In this document: positions 30,605 through 42,421 of the stretch, one piece after another
How positions within the stretch are numbered: position 1 is the stretch's first letter
Layout: each line of letters begins with the position of its first letter
Translations under genes and position numbers: made by a program
Notes under the pieces: model-generated
Database searches by the model: none
What the model was told of the DNA's origin: nothing
Seen by the model: only the letters and a program-made list of their open reading frames with translations
Source: Bimuria novae-zelandiae CBS 107.79
Lineage: Eukaryota > Ascomycota > Dothideomycetes > Pleosporales > Didymosphaeriaceae
DNA length: 64,000 nucleotides
Assembly (NCBI GenBank): GCA_010015655.1
Contig: ML976675.1
Coordinates: 604,956 to 668,955 of the forward strand
Direction of reading: 5' to 3'

Positions 30605-32678
30605 ATGGCGCCGATTGGTATGCACTTTTGGAATAACGACTTGTACTCTGCATACTGACACACCGTAGACCGCGCAGAGCGCGAGGCGCGACGGCAGCAG
30701 CGTGTACGTGGCGCTGGGTGAGGGTCCACACCAACAACCGCACGCATTGCAATACTTACTGTCTAGTACTACTTCGGCAATCACCGACTTCAATTTTAAC
30801 TTCAACTTTGCGCCGGCAGCTACTAAACAGTCGTCGCTACCCCCACCACACACCCAGCGAACGCCTATCCCCAGACAGCAGACACCTCGTGGTCGAAATA
30901 GTTCCGCACAGCGACACCGCAGTGCATCGGTACATCGGAGCAGCAGTATTCGACGACACGCGACCCCAAAAACATGGGCTACCCCAAAACTGGGCAAGAG
31001 GAAGCGGGGTTCCAACGATGCGCAAGTCGATGAGGACGACGGAGAGCCCGACGAGCTCAGTCCAGATCTAAACAACCAGACGAACTCAGTTGAGCGGCCG
31101 ACGAGGGTGGTAGGAACAGTGTCGCCGATACGCGAAGAGGGTGATGATGAGCCCGATGAGTTGACTATGGCGCTGGAAGAGGCAGGCAGCTTGCCCCAAC
31201 CTGCGACGGATGATACTGCGGACACTGCGATTTCTGCGAAGACGCCCATACCGCCCAATACCGCTCGAGAGAAAGTACCGAGCACCAACGGAGCCAAGGC
31301 CATGTTCATGCGGTCGCGTACTTCTGCGCGTCGTTCGAAATCGTCTGAAGCACCACCAGAGACACCTACGATTCTTCCACACAGAAGCTCTAGATCATCA
31401 ACTCGGTCTAATGCTCCAGCGACTCCTAGCGTCGTTCTAGTAGAAGAGGAGGACGAGTTAACACCAGCACCAGCTAGCGTCACTCCCCGGGTGGTTGGCG
31501 AGCAGTCGACTGGACAAGTCATTCCACAGGAGGAGGACGATGTTGACGAGCTCTCGTCGCCTGCTCAACCCGCTAATTCCGGAACGATCCCAACGCCAGT
31601 AGTATCCAAGACGCGGATACCCCCTTCTCTACCCAAGACCCAACTAACGAACCCAACCGCTCCAGCACCCGCTAAGCGCGGAAGACCAAAGCGTATCGTT
31701 GTAGATGAAGAAGACGAAGTACAGTCGACACCAGCGCCTTCCAAAGCGCGCCACAAGAAGACCAGTCTCGATATCCAGGAGTCCGTCGATGCGGAAGACT
31801 CGCTCGATGAGCTGTCGCCTGAAGCCAAACGAACACAAAAACCGCCTTCCAAACAAAGACTCGTTGCCCAACCCGCACCTCATCATGACGATATCGTCGA
31901 GGTGTCGTCCGCCGAAGAAGAGTCTGTGCAAGAGGAGCTCGGGGAAGAAGACGAACCCACTATTCGTGTATTGCCAGCTGCTAAGGAAAAGCCGGTCAGA
32001 CGTGCAAAGGATCCCGCGCCACGAAAGAAAAGGAAGTTTTCTGGGCCGAAGCAAGCAATCTCTGTAATGCGCATCAAGGGGTCTACTGTGAAGGGTGTCA
32101 CGGTTGCAGACACAACGCGTACTATTCTCGAAGAGAACATGGACAACCAGGTCCAGCGCATGGCTTCCAAGCTGGGAACGACAGAGGATTCGTCGCGTAG
32201 GAAGAAGCTTCGAGGTCATATCAACCTTGCGCTCGCCTTCAAAGAGAGTCTCGTCGAGAAACTGATGGATCTCCAAGATGCAAATGACACCCTTAGTGCA
32301 GGCTTCAAGAAGCGGAAGCTACTCAGGAAAGGCAACATTGAAAGGAGGAAAGAAATTCTCACGATCCAAAACCGTCGACACGAGGTTGCGTTAGAGATGG
32401 ACGACGAACGAGCGGTCTACGATGCTGAGAAGGAGAAGGCAGAAGCGAAGAGCAAGCTCAGTTCCAACTTGTTCGAGATCCAAGCAGCTATCCAGAGTGG
32501 ACGTGAACGTGCAAGGAGAGAGAACCGCGAAGACGAAGGACCAGAGCGTCCTCTTAGCATGTTGCTCGAGACTGTGGGCAGGCAGGTGGGTTCTGTCGGC
32601 GGTGGGCTGTTAGGGACGATACATCATTTCAATGAGAGGCTGGAAGGAGCCGCCGGGTGGCTTGAAGGGAGGGCGTGA
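30605..32678 (+). CDS. ame1: Inner kinetochore protein of the Ame1/CENP-U family
   Basis: Exons 30605-30617, 30669-30717 and 30767-32678 give 657 aa. Introns of 51 and 49 nt have GT..AG ends and keep frame; the start reads MAPIDRAEREARRQQRVRGA and then DFNFNFNFAP, the N-terminal pattern I recall for filamentous-fungal Ame1. The middle is disordered and acidic, with four DEL repeats (PDELSPD, PDELTMA, VDELSSP, LDELSPE) and an AT-hook-like KRGRPKR. The C-terminal coiled coil (about 445-620; RGHINLALAFKESLVEKLMD) is the conserved CENP-U/Ame1 region. In yeast Ame1 pairs with Okp1 in COMA and its N-terminus binds the Mtw1 complex. Without the first exons no ATG exists before residue 200, which supports this model. 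Confidence 0.7.
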
Positions 32679-33305
32679 TGCCTAGAAATGGTGTGCATTC
32701 TTCTCGGCTAAATTCCAGGGCCCTCTAGGGCTAGCTCTAGATCATGTGCAAGATAAGATACCCCGCAGCTGAGCTGCTACTGCTTTTGAATCAATCCATG
32801 CATGTTCAGGCCGAGGCGCGAGATTCGGCGTTAGCGGGGAGGATCGCGTTCCCTGCTCCACACTCCAATCATTGAAGTCGGCCCCACTCTCGTCTCATCA
32901 TCAGACAGGATGGTCGTCGAAAAGGATGCATCTCACGATCGCAAGATCAGTGGCCTGCAGCCTGCCCTCAGACCCGCACGCTCTCCCCTCATCGTCTGCA
33001 TTCTTTCCACCCCGCCTTCCGGTGATGTGATTGTCCTCTGTGATCAGTACATTCACTCTGGTACTAAACGAACACCGGATAATATAATGATGAGTACACG
33101 TCTTACACACCACACATAGCAAGCAAAGCATTACGCAGCAATCACGACAAGCAGCCCCAACATTGAAAAAATCAATACACCATATCAGAAGCTTTTGGAA
33201 GTTGCTCTCGCAGCCGAAGCGTGTTGACACGAGAATCATTACTCGTGTCGTCACACATCACCACCTAACCGGTTCTCTCACCGCCTGTCGCCTTCTTAAA
33301 CCCTC
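32679..33305. other. Intergenic
   Basis: No convincing gene. Frames at 32901-33254 and 32910-33119 overlap on opposite strands without motifs. Contains the upstream region of the gene starting at 33306 or 33369. Confidence 0.4.
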
Positions 33306-33368
33306 ATGCGCCGATCCTCGCGTCCAGGAGCTTCAGTTCCGCAACTCTCACCTTTTGTGACTCCCACC

Positions 33369-34754
33369 ATGTCCTGGTCGAGCGAAGCGCTGTACACTTC
33401 ACGGCCGCAGACATCGGATTCCTCACACCTGCCTGGGTCGCCTCGGTTGAGGAACTCACCGCCGCCTTCGCAGTCTCCGAGTCTGACAGGAGCTTTCACC
33501 AGAGCTCTGATCTGGGAGCAATATCTCCGCGTATTCGTGGAACACCTGAAACGATGGGTTTCAAGCCATGATTCAAGTACTTTTTTTCGCGGCACGATTG
33601 GCGTCCTGGCTGCCGAGAATATCCAGCTCGGAAAGTCTGTCAGATGCGTGCTGACCTACCCCAACCCTCATACGGCGCAGAAACAAACCACCATTCGACT
33701 GTTCCCTCCACGTAAAGAAGACGCAAGATATGTGATGGTTGTCCGTTGTGCGTCGGGATGGATGAGCGCTCGGGAATTTTTCAACAAGGAGTATTTCCTC
33801 CAGCTTCAAGCTGACAGAAAAGCGAAAGAGCTGAAACAAACCTGGGCCAAAGAGATACAACCTTCAATCTTCGGCGAAGGAAAGCCAGCGAAAGACATCA
33901 AATCGCACCCGCAAGCCCAGCCGGAACACAGACACACCGTCTCAATCAGCCCTCTCTTCCACCAATTCCTCGAGCTCCCCCAGGAAATCCAGGACATGAT
34001 CTGGGTCACAGCCGCCGGTCTCACGGGCATGTATCGACCGTGCCGCCACCGCACCTCCGACTTTCCCGTGCCGCACATCCACGAGAATTTCTACTCCAAG
34101 CCCAAGTCTCCAATCAGCGTTTCTACTATGCTGCGAGTGTGCAAGAGCCTGAACGCGCACATGACGCCGTGGATCTACCGCACCACGAGGTTCCAGTTCG
34201 AGCTCACGGGCTTCACCAACTTCCTGTGGGTCTCTGGGCCTACGAATCGCACCCACCTGCGCCGCGTGACCTTCAAGTTCTCCTCTCTAGCTCCGCTGCA
34301 TTGCTTACGCTGGCTCTCTCCCGACCCGATGTTTATGCTCTTCGATCCGCCTGCGTACACCTCTCCGCACGGCCTGCAGTACTTCTGGCGATGCCAGATC
34401 CAGGATCTAGCCCGCGAACTGCACCTGCACACGCTAACCCTCGACCTCTCTGGCGTGCCGCTGCAGCACGTGCAGATGGTTGTGCGCATCCTGGAGCAGG
34501 CGTTTGGCAGCGTGAAGTTTGTCAAGTTTCAGGACGACGGGAAGCCAATTGATGAAGGGCATTGGCGGTTAGAGGGTCTGAAGGTGAGGAAGACGTGGAG
34601 GCAGATCGCCAGAGAGTGGTTTACGGCGTACAAGGCTAGCCAGGGGTATATGTCTGATGCGAGGAGGTCGAAGACGGTGGCGGAGCTAGAGAGGGATATG
34701 GATGCTGAGAGCGAGTTTTTTGATGCTGTGGCAGAAGGGGTGCAGACGTGCTGA
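33369..34754 (+). CDS. F-box-like / 2EXR-type protein
   Basis: The frame opens at ATG 33306, but ATG 33369 has the better context (CCCACCATGT) and gives 461 aa. The N-terminal 180 residues have a Ser/Pro-rich start and a globular part (ARYVMVVRCASGWMSAREFF). Near the middle, FLELPQEIQDMIWVTAAGLT matches the start of F-box-like or 2EXR domains (F..LP.E....IW..A). Then follow a Cys/Leu-rich region (STMLRVCKSLNAHMTPWIYR) and a Leu-rich segment, LHLHTLTLDLSGVPLQHVQM. No intron is needed. Such proteins are numerous in Pleosporales and may act as ubiquitin-ligase adaptors, but most are untested. The gene is intact and typical in base use. Next on the same strand is a DUF7730 gene with a similar LPPEI start motif. 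Confidence 0.6.
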   Translation: MSWSSEALYTSRPQTSDSSHLPGSPRLRNSPPPSQSPSLTGAFTRALIWEQYLRVFVEHLKRWVSSHDSSTFFRGTIGVLAAENIQLGKSVRCVLTYPNPHTAQKQTTIRLFPPRKEDARYVMVVRCASGWMSAREFFNKEYFLQLQADRKAKELKQTWAKEIQPSIFGEGKPAKDIKSHPQAQPEHRHTVSISPLFHQFLELPQEIQDMIWVTAAGLTGMYRPCRHRTSDFPVPHIHENFYSKPKSPISVSTMLRVCKSLNAHMTPWIYRTTRFQFELTGFTNFLWVSGPTNRTHLRRVTFKFSSLAPLHCLRWLSPDPMFMLFDPPAYTSPHGLQYFWRCQIQDLARELHLHTLTLDLSGVPLQHVQMVVRILEQAFGSVKFVKFQDDGKPIDEGHWRLEGLKVRKTWRQIAREWFTAYKASQGYMSDARRSKTVAELERDMDAESEFFDAVAEGVQTC

Positions 34755-35205
34755 GGGTGTACCTTGGTCTTTAAAGGCGTTTGTTAAAGGCGTATCGGTC
34801 ATTAATTATTTCTTCTAACGTGTAAAGTGCCAGTCTTTTTGGGAGAGGCGATCGGGGTGATTATTCGGACGGCTTCAGCTGTGCTCGTTCATCACGTGTT
34901 CCCAGATGACATTGAGGGAAAATGTCTACTGCGACACCCCACGTTAACAACCCCCTCTCCACAGTGGCATCGCTCCACCTTCAGCATACCTTTGGTCCCA
35001 AGCGTCACCCTTCTTCCACGTCATCTGCATAAAATTAGCCTTCGGACTTCGCTTCCGTTTGCCACGACGTCATTTGTACACTGTCCCAAAACGTCCAGCA
35101 CGCGAACCGCCACCTCACCACCTACCCCGGATCCCCATCCGAAACCCCCCACCCCTGCGCGCCTAACCACGGTACCCACCGCATGCACTACACTCGACCC
35201 ACAAC
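34755..35205. other. Intergenic, promoter of the DUF7730 gene
   Basis: Contains a CACGTG-like segment (ATCACGTGTTCC near 34894) and C/T- and CCA-rich DNA before ATG 35206. The open frame at 34827-35456 is a low-complexity shadow. Confidence 0.35.
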
Positions 35206-36482
35206 ATGGTCAATCTACTGCCAGTCACCCCCCTCGGCCTGCGGGATTTCTTCGCGCGTCGGAACCAGCCAGCGCCAGAGCCGGGACCCCAACTGGGGAC
35301 GCAGCCGGGCCAGCAACAACAACACCAGCAGCAGCAGCCGAAGAACCCTCTGACCGGCGTCCCAAGCACGGCGGAATTAGAAGCGTACCCGCCGCCTGCG
35401 TCGTTTGTAGTGCAAGGCGAGGTATGCGACCAGAAGCAGTCGCCGCTGTTCTCTAAAATCCCGCCTGAGATCCGCAATGAGATCTTCCGCCTGGCGCTGC
35501 GCGAGTATTTCCCTGAGGGGAGGGAGTGGGATGCGCAGGGCATGGGGCAGACTGAGAACGCGGGGTATGGCAATGTGAAGGAGACGGCGAGTTATGTGAA
35601 GAGGCCCGGGTACGAGGGGCTTAAGACGGTGGATACGGATTTGCTACGGACGTGTAAGAGGGTGAGTCGATGCCGTCCCGCGTTGAACAAGGGTTTGAAC
35701 TATGGCTGTGTCGGGTGCTGATGGAGTGTGTATGTGTAGGTCTACGAAGAAACGAAGATGCTCCCGCTCCAGGACCTCGAAATCTGCTTTTACATGGGAC
35801 ACAAGGAGCGGGTGCCGAAGTACTACACTATGACCCCGTACACGGGCATGAACACATATGCGCACCCGCGCATGAATTGGTTCAAGCCGGTAAGCCCCAC
35901 CCCCACCCACATCCCCAATACACAACCACCAGACATGACAGGACTGACAGAACGCAGGAACACTGGGCCCGCATCTCCCACTTCCACGTCTTCGGCCAAA
36001 TGTATGCCCTCCGCCAAGGCTTCCGCGGCCTCTTCCGCCACACTCAGGAGCGCGCCTGCCACCCCGCCTCCCTCACGCTCACGCTGCGCTACACAGACTG
36101 GTGGTACTGGGAGTCCAACGACCCCATCTATCCCATTCTACCGCAGCGCTTCCTCCCCATGGCCGACATCGAGATTCCCTCCACCGTGCAGGAGATGAGC
36201 GTGGAATTCGAGAGTATCGAGCCTAAGCTCAAGGAGCTGGAGGGAGTCGTGGCGGATATGTTTCAGCGCAAGGACCACTGGGTGTGGAAGAGGAGGGATG
36301 GGAGGGTGTTGAAAGTGTGTGGGCGGGGTGTGGAAGGTGACGGGGTGAGGACGTGGAGGTGGACGGGGCCGGCGAGGTTTGGAGGGAGGAGTGAGAGGTT
36401 TGCGCATCATGGGGAGGGTGAGGAGATGGGGTATGTGGTTAAGGTCGTCACGTGGAGACTTGTGGATCAGGACGAGGAATGA
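35206..36482 (+). CDS. DUF7730-type fungal protein
   Basis: Exons 35206-35661, 35740-35889 and 35958-36482 give 376 aa; introns of 78 and 68 nt have GTGAGT and GTAAGC donors and are in phase 0. After a Pro/Gln-rich linker (QQQQHQQQQ) comes SPLFSKIPPEIRNEIFRLAL, the hallmark start of DUF7730/F-box-like domains, then TDLLRTCKRVYEETKMLPLQ, and a long domain with HVFGQMYALRQGFRGLFR and TLTLRYTDWWYWESN. This LPPEIRN..I....L...V..E arrangement is one of the largest uncharacterised families in Dothideomycetes. No catalytic motif is seen. Neighbour 33369-34754 has a related module, perhaps from old tandem duplication. Exon joins are supported by continuous domain sequence. Confidence 0.75.
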
Positions 36483-36922
36483 TGGCATGGTCGCTAGGGC
36501 GCGTCTGAGCGGAGGTTGCCCAGTCGTGTAGGTACAAGGCCGGGCAAATAGTTTTATTTAGCATGGTCTTAGACCTATGTGTTACCCTAGGATAAGTAAT
36601 ACGGTGTCTGACTTACACCTACTTTATACCTGGCCGTCTGGTGCTGTGCGCCGCGATGGCACGGAACGGCACTTTTTTGCGTGTATAAACGCCAGTGCAT
36701 AGCTGCTCCAGATCGACCGACCTATTAAATGCTTCCCTACGGGCAATCCACCCATAAAGGTCCTCTTTGAGCCCGATAACATTTTCCCTCCTAACAAATT
36801 GAGTCACGTGGTGCGGTTTTGGCGCTAGCGCCCGGGGCCTACTAAATTGCAGGTGCTGGTTGCACTTGCCTCAGTTACTCTCACCAACACAACTCGCAAA
36901 TCACAATCTTTCTGGCTGAAAA
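36483..36922. other. Intergenic, no supported gene
   Basis: A 62-codon minus frame (36619-36807, MTQFVRRENVIGLKEDLYGW...) is possible but unsupported. A CT/CAA-rich stretch (36870-36915) precedes ATG 36923. Confidence 0.3.
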
Positions 36923-37278
36923 ATGTCTCCACCAACGCCATCGAGTATGCATTCCCGCTCACATTTTGTGGATTGATACTATTGGTGTTGTAGAAGTGGA
37001 GGAGAAGAAGGCCACCCTCGTCCGAGTGAAGGCCGGCAAGCGTAGGGTCGAGATATTAGTCACGGGGGCGGTAGGTTAGCAGCAGCGCGCCGAAAATGAG
37101 AGGACGCTGGCGTTGGTGGGGGATTGGGAATCGCCTCTCTGAGTCTCTTTCTAGTCCCACCCAATAGCAAGGATTTCGAGCTCGTTGGGAAGCGTGTGGA
37201 GTTGTAGAGGAGGGAGTTTGCCTTAGTGTAGCTGATCAAGGTAGTTTTGGAGAAGATGAAGTTCTCGATTTTGAGCTG
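36923..37278 (+). pseudogene. Possible decayed two-exon gene
   Basis: ATG 36923 (context AAAAATGTCTCC) starts MSPPTPS, then a 49-nt intron (36945-36993, GTATGC..TAG) joins in phase to KVEEKKATLVRVKAGKRRVE and reaches a stop near 37078. A second coding-like stretch, 37160-37278, reads KDFELVGKRVEL, stop, RREFALV, stop, LIKVVLEKMKFS; both stops are TAG and could be former Gln codons. It looks like a small basic protein gene disabled by point mutations, but no family is recognised. Confidence 0.35.
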
Positions 37279-38068
37279 AGTGTGGTGTCCATCCCAGCGG
37301 TGATTCTGGGATGGCATCCACATTCGCTACCGCCCAACATCCGACTCCGCCCTCATCGCGCCCTCATCTATAGTTGCGTATTGTACCAGTGCGCCCTGTG
37401 TTACTATAATCACTATTTATTTCTTAGTTACTGTATGTCGCATGATCTGTTTAGGCTAATAATAACAATAAAAGACACCCTGAGATGAAGTTCTGCGTCC
37501 ACGTGGAGAGGAAAAAGCTCTCTAGCGATGAAAGGTAGACGCAGAGAAGGTCTAGAGTAGCATCTGTAGTATTCGGGATGGAAAAGCCAAGAGGAATGAG
37601 AGAGGGGTCTTTGTTGCCCGTCTGACGGTATGTGGCGCTCGTCCTCTCAACTAAGGGCTTGCTGGTTCATAGCCCAGCAGCCCATCGGCCCATCTCGCCC
37701 GCTGTGCACTGCAACCGTGTTCCAAGAACCTCGATACGACGTGAGATTGTAGAACATGTGTATTAAGAAGCGTATGGATTGAGAAGCGTATAGATTGCGA
37801 AGCGACGGGATGGACAAGTTGTGCAGGTCATGTATCGGAATCGCAGCTATGCCATGCGGATGTGCTGGTTAGACCGGGTTCGAGTGTTAATTAGTGGTAT
37901 GCGTGCTGTAGGTGATTGAGAGCATCGTATGTTGGATCATGCGAGAGGGCATTTAAAGTGATTCTGTGATTCTGTGGATTTGCTAAACACGAGGAAGAAA
38001 TATGTCGTACCAATCTGTCTTGCAATGATGACCGATCTGAACCAACGCTTGTGATCATGAGCTCCGCG
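37279..38068. other. No supported gene
   Basis: Short frames only. Some direct repetition (AAGCGTATGGATTGAGAAGC / AAGCGTATAGATTGCGAAGC near 37768-37805, period about 20). Confidence 0.35.
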
Positions 38069-38260
38069 TTACATGTTCTTCCAGAGGTAATCCTTCACCT
38101 GTTTACCCTTGAATATAGATACCAGCATGTCGCGCATGAATATAAACGGAGAATAGTCTTTGATAGTGGACTTCATTCCCTTGCCAATCTCATCATTAAC
38201 GTGCCCGAGCACTACCCCCATTAATATGATCCATGCTGCAAAGCGAATTTGACTATGCAT
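38069..38260 (-). CDS. Short unidentified open frame
   Basis: 63 codons from ATG 38260: MHSQIRFAAWIILMGVVLGH then an amphipathic, Lys-rich part ending DYLWKNM. The N-terminal 20 residues are hydrophobic enough for a signal anchor. It lies at the edge of the AT-rich block and could be a truncated exon. No family recognised. Confidence 0.25.
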   Translation of the reverse strand: MHSQIRFAAWIILMGVVLGHVNDEIGKGMKSTIKDYSPFIFMRDMLVSIFKGKQVKDYLWKNM

Positions 38261-38289
38261 TATAAGCTTGAGGTGATCTGGTATACATG

Positions 38290-39049
38290 GAGGACAGTAT
38301 ATATAATAGCTAGCACTTAATTATTAGATAGGTAATTACGTATAGCTAGACGCGAGGAACCTAAGGACCTAGTAATAGTCTAAAAAGCTAGACTAAAAAA
38401 ATGTTAGCCTATATAGAATTAGTATAGTAGTCTCTACACACGCCTATAGGCTAGAGCTACTTAATTTAATAGAAATATACTTTATATTCTATATAAACTT
38501 ACTCTAACTAGTAGAGCCAAACCACACCTATTTACTAAGATAATAAATAGAGCTAAAGTACTTTATTAAGAAAATAATTAATTTCTACTTTAACTAATAA
38601 AAAAAGAAACATGAATACCTAGTTAAATAAACTAAATATAATAATCTATTATAAGAACTAGCGACGGAGTTCGCTAACTATACTATTATAAAAGAGTACT
38701 ATTAAAACTACCTAAACGTAAAGGACCTAAATAAACAGACTAATAAACTATTTAAAATAATAATCAACTAGACACCTATATAGATCCTTGTAAGTCTAGA
38801 CTACGAGAGGGGAAGGACCTACTAGTATAGTAATTTTTAAGTAACCTAATAGCCTAAATATACTATTAATAATAGTATATTAGTATATAGGCTTCTACCT
38901 CTAAACTTATACTTTAAAAACTATAAGTCTAATAGCTTTAACCTAAAGGTCTAATAGACTAGACCCTGAAGCTTGCTTCTAATTGGTTAGACACGACGCT
39001 AGCCATCTAGGTACTAGCACCTAGACTAAGCGAGATAGATAGATCCACG
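38290..39049. mobile_element. RIP-mutated retroelement remnant with LTR-like end
   Basis: TpA-rich and stop-riddled up to about 38950, then a better preserved segment (AAGCTTGCTTCTAATTGG ... GATAGATAGATCCACG) that continues beyond the hAT insertion at 42895 to about 43012 (ending TCTCGTAACA). Together these look like one LTR interrupted by the hAT. Family not determined. Confidence 0.4.
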
Positions 39050-39399
39050 CTGGATAGCAGTGATGTCCATGGATGGATTGGATTAACGAATCCATCCATA
39101 TCCATCCAATCCAAACAGCCCATGGAAATCCAATCCATCCACGTAGATTGTTCTATACCTAATTAGGCATTATCTAAACCTAATTAAAATATTAAATTAG
39201 TGGTTTTGTCGTCTAACAGTTTTCCTATAGCTTATTAAGGCAAGCGACCCAAAAAATCGTAATATCTAAACTTAACCTTACTTAGTTTAACGAAACTTCT
39301 ATAACACTTGTTTAATAGCTCTAAAATAGTTAAAGCTACTTTTATTTAGTATTTTCTTAAATCCCGCGACTTATCTTTGCTAGTTGTTTAATTATCTAT

Positions 39400-42103
39400 T
39401 AAAATGCGCCTTTAGTTAGATAGCGAGCGCCTACGACACCAACGCATAAGGACCTCTCTAGAGCCACCTAGTGTCTCCCTACCTACGCTAATAATTATAG
39501 AAGCTTTAGAGGCTATTAAGACGCCTATTAAAGGGGTAAAATAATAAATTAAGTTAAATTCTACGTTATTATAAACCCGTAAGCGTGTCTAGGCGCCAAA
39601 AGTAGCGTTAGTGCTAGACTCACAAGGCTCCCTATAACTATCCGTTCTATTAACTTAAAGTGGCCAGCAGAGTAGCATTACGTACAGTATAAACTTATAG
39701 TTACTTAGTATATCTATTAACGATGTTTGTGGCTCTATTACTAACCCCGTTATTATAGATACTAGTGTTAATAATTAGCTTAATTCTTAATTAGAGGCAT
39801 TAGAATTAACTTCGTAATATACTACCCTAATTTAATTAGCATTAGCTAGAGACTTTGTACATGCTACGAGACGCCGCGAGATTAAGATATTAAGCTTTAA
39901 TTACTTTTAGGTTAACCTTACTAATAACTAGGCGTTTAACACTTATACTAAGGTATATAATTCTAAACGGAGGCTTAACTTATAGATCTGGAAGTACGGC
40001 GTCCCACTTAAAAGCACGAATAAGAAGACATTTACTTAGTTCTTCTTATGTAAACCGTGCTATATTGACTGCTTTAAGGCGAAGATCCTTAATATAAGAA
40101 AGGGGTGTAGGTTAGTTACTAGCTATCTTAAGAAACATAAGATCTTTAATCTAAATTATTAGCCCTTTATAGGGTAGAATAAGATAGATTAGTTCGCGCT
40201 TAATATATCTTCTCTAGAAGGTTTAGCTACTATTAATACTGTGGCGTTTTCCTTTAACGTCGATAAGTTCTATTAACTTTTAGTTAGATAGATTGTTATA
40301 AGCAAGATCCCCTTTGTTAAGCTAGATACTAAGGAGCTCCGTGAGGTGTTTTAGTATCTTAATTTAGTTATAAAGATGCCTCGCGCAATCCCATCTCGCA
40401 ATACAATAAGGCGTAGGATCTCCGTAGAGTACGCACGTTCGAAGGATGTGGTTACTGCCCACCTGGACTAAGCTATTACGAAGATTCACCTAGCCTTCAA
40501 CTTATAGACTTTTAGTAATAATAAGTCGTATAATAGTGTTATCGCATAGTTTCTTAATAAGAAAGGTAATCTACGAAACCTTCTCCTTACTCTTAAAGCT
40601 ATAAAAGATGCCTATACTAGTAGAAATATTACGGCATCGCTATAGGGGGTTATTTCCTACTAGGGGCTTTAAGACCGCGTAAGATATCTTACCTCTGACA
40701 ACGCCGTAGCTAACAATATAGTAATAGACGCTTTAGGGGAGATTTTTAGGGAGAATTAGCTTAACTTTAACCCTAAGTAGTAACGTATAAGGTATATAGG
40801 GCATATCTTTAATCTTGTCGCGAAAGCGCTAATATTCGGAGCTAATATTAGTAGCCTAACTTAGGCAGAGGAGGTAGTATTTTTTAAGTAACATAAAGCT
40901 TATAGGACTATTAGAAAGCTTTGCAATATTATTAAATAGATTAAGAAAAACACCTTAAGAAACGCTAGGTTTATTACTACTTAGGAAGTTTATCCTAGAT
41001 AGGTGCGATTAGATGGCCTTATAAGACCTTTGTAGTTAATACTTAGTAACGCCACCTACTAGAATTCTATATACCTAATAATTAAGCGAGCTATAGTACT
41101 TAAAGAGGTGCTTAATAACTTTTATAGAGACAAATTACGGTCTCTTAATAATACTAGATCGTAGCGGCAAAGTAGTAGCTAGTAAAGTTAATCTATTAGC
41201 TGCTATTAACTAGATCTCCGTCTTTTTATAGCTAAGTAGCAGTACTTAAAGGAGAATCTTAAGCTTCTTAAACCTCTAAATAAGCTTACTTTACGCCTCT
41301 AAAGTTATCTTAGTAATAGTAACAACGATCCTTAAGAGTATAATAATATTAGATAGTTATACACTTTACTAGACAATCTCCTAACGGACCTCGAAGCTTA
41401 AGAACTTTAAGCACGAATAGATAGAGATATCTAGCTTAAATAGCGTCTTTACAAAGGCTGAGAGACGGCATCGAAGTACTACACCTTGTTTATAGAGTCT
41501 CCGGCCTACACGGTGGCAATCGTCTTAGATCCTACCCGGGGCATGGATTACATCTGTTCTTAATAGGCAATAGAGTATCCAACTTGGCCAGGTATCGCAC
41601 AAGGATGGATCGAAGAGCTATACAATCGTAATTATAAGAACAGAATAATACTTAACTAATAAGAGATAGACCTATCTTCTTCTAAGACCGCCTAAGCGCT
41701 CTTAAGATAAGAGACTTTTACGCGAAAAGGTTAAGTAAAGATAAATAAGAAATAATAGGTAAACAGCAACAAGTTAGTAAAGTATTTTAAAGTTTTTTAG
41801 TTCGCTATTAATGTTCCTCCTTTTATTTAGTGGTAACAGGATAAGTAACGACGACGCTAGCCAAGAGTATCTTAAATAGCTCTTGACGTACTTTCTGCCA
41901 TGCCTATAAGTAATGGACCTAAGAGAGCTTTCAGCGGCGCAGGTAACCTCATTACGAAGCCCCGTAATCGTCTTAGTAACAATATTATAGGGCATCACGA
42001 GTGTATGGCTTCATGGGAGAGGGCAGAATTAATTAAGATTAGTAATAACTTTATAGAGGACTTAGACAAATTAGATAATGTAGATAAGGAGATATTAAAC
42101 TAG
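39400..42103 (+). pseudogene. hAT transposase remnant
   Basis: A BED-like zinc-finger region is readable near 40010-40120 (KTFTQFFLCKPCYIDCFKAK, in a frame with stops). The core contains many TAA/TAG codons. The C-terminal dimerisation region is clear at 41530-42030: DPTRGMDYICS, YPTWPGIAQGWIEELYN, and SGAGNLITKPRNRLSNNIIG then HECMASWERAELIKI. These are standard hAT features. AT-shift and stops show RIP inactivation. Confidence 0.8.
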
Positions 42104-42421
42104 AACTTTACGCGCTGTTTTTTATAGTGCTCTTTTCTCCTATATTAAAATACTAAGGTACTTTATTAATCTATTTCTGCTATATTGTTAATAGGGTGTT
42201 AATATATTATCTAGTTCGAGCGCCTGCGTGGCTAAAGTAACGATTCTTAATACTAAAATAGCTATTAAGATAGATATACTTAATACTAAACGCTAGAATA
42301 AGCTTTTGCGACATCTGTAGCGTCCAATAGTGGAACATAATAAGCTTAAAACGGATGGATTAGATTTCTATGGATTTTGTGGATTTTGCATGGATGGATA
42401 TCCAATCCATCCGTGAACATC

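Noticed and set aside
30548..32276. Long minus-strand frames opposite the Ame1 gene
   Set aside because: Ser/Val/Leu-rich reverse shadows without domains.
34827..35456. 209-codon plus-strand frame
   Set aside because: Pro/Ser/Thr-rich shadow overlapping the promoter and first exon of the DUF7730 gene; no motif.
36923..37080. Possible SBDS/Sdo1-like N-terminus
   Set aside because: Only a short basic stretch (ATLVRVKAGKRRVEI) resembles it and the rest does not continue the family.
38069..38260. Secreted small effector-like protein
   Set aside because: No cysteines and no clear cleavage site; only a hydrophobic N-terminus, so no effector call is supported.
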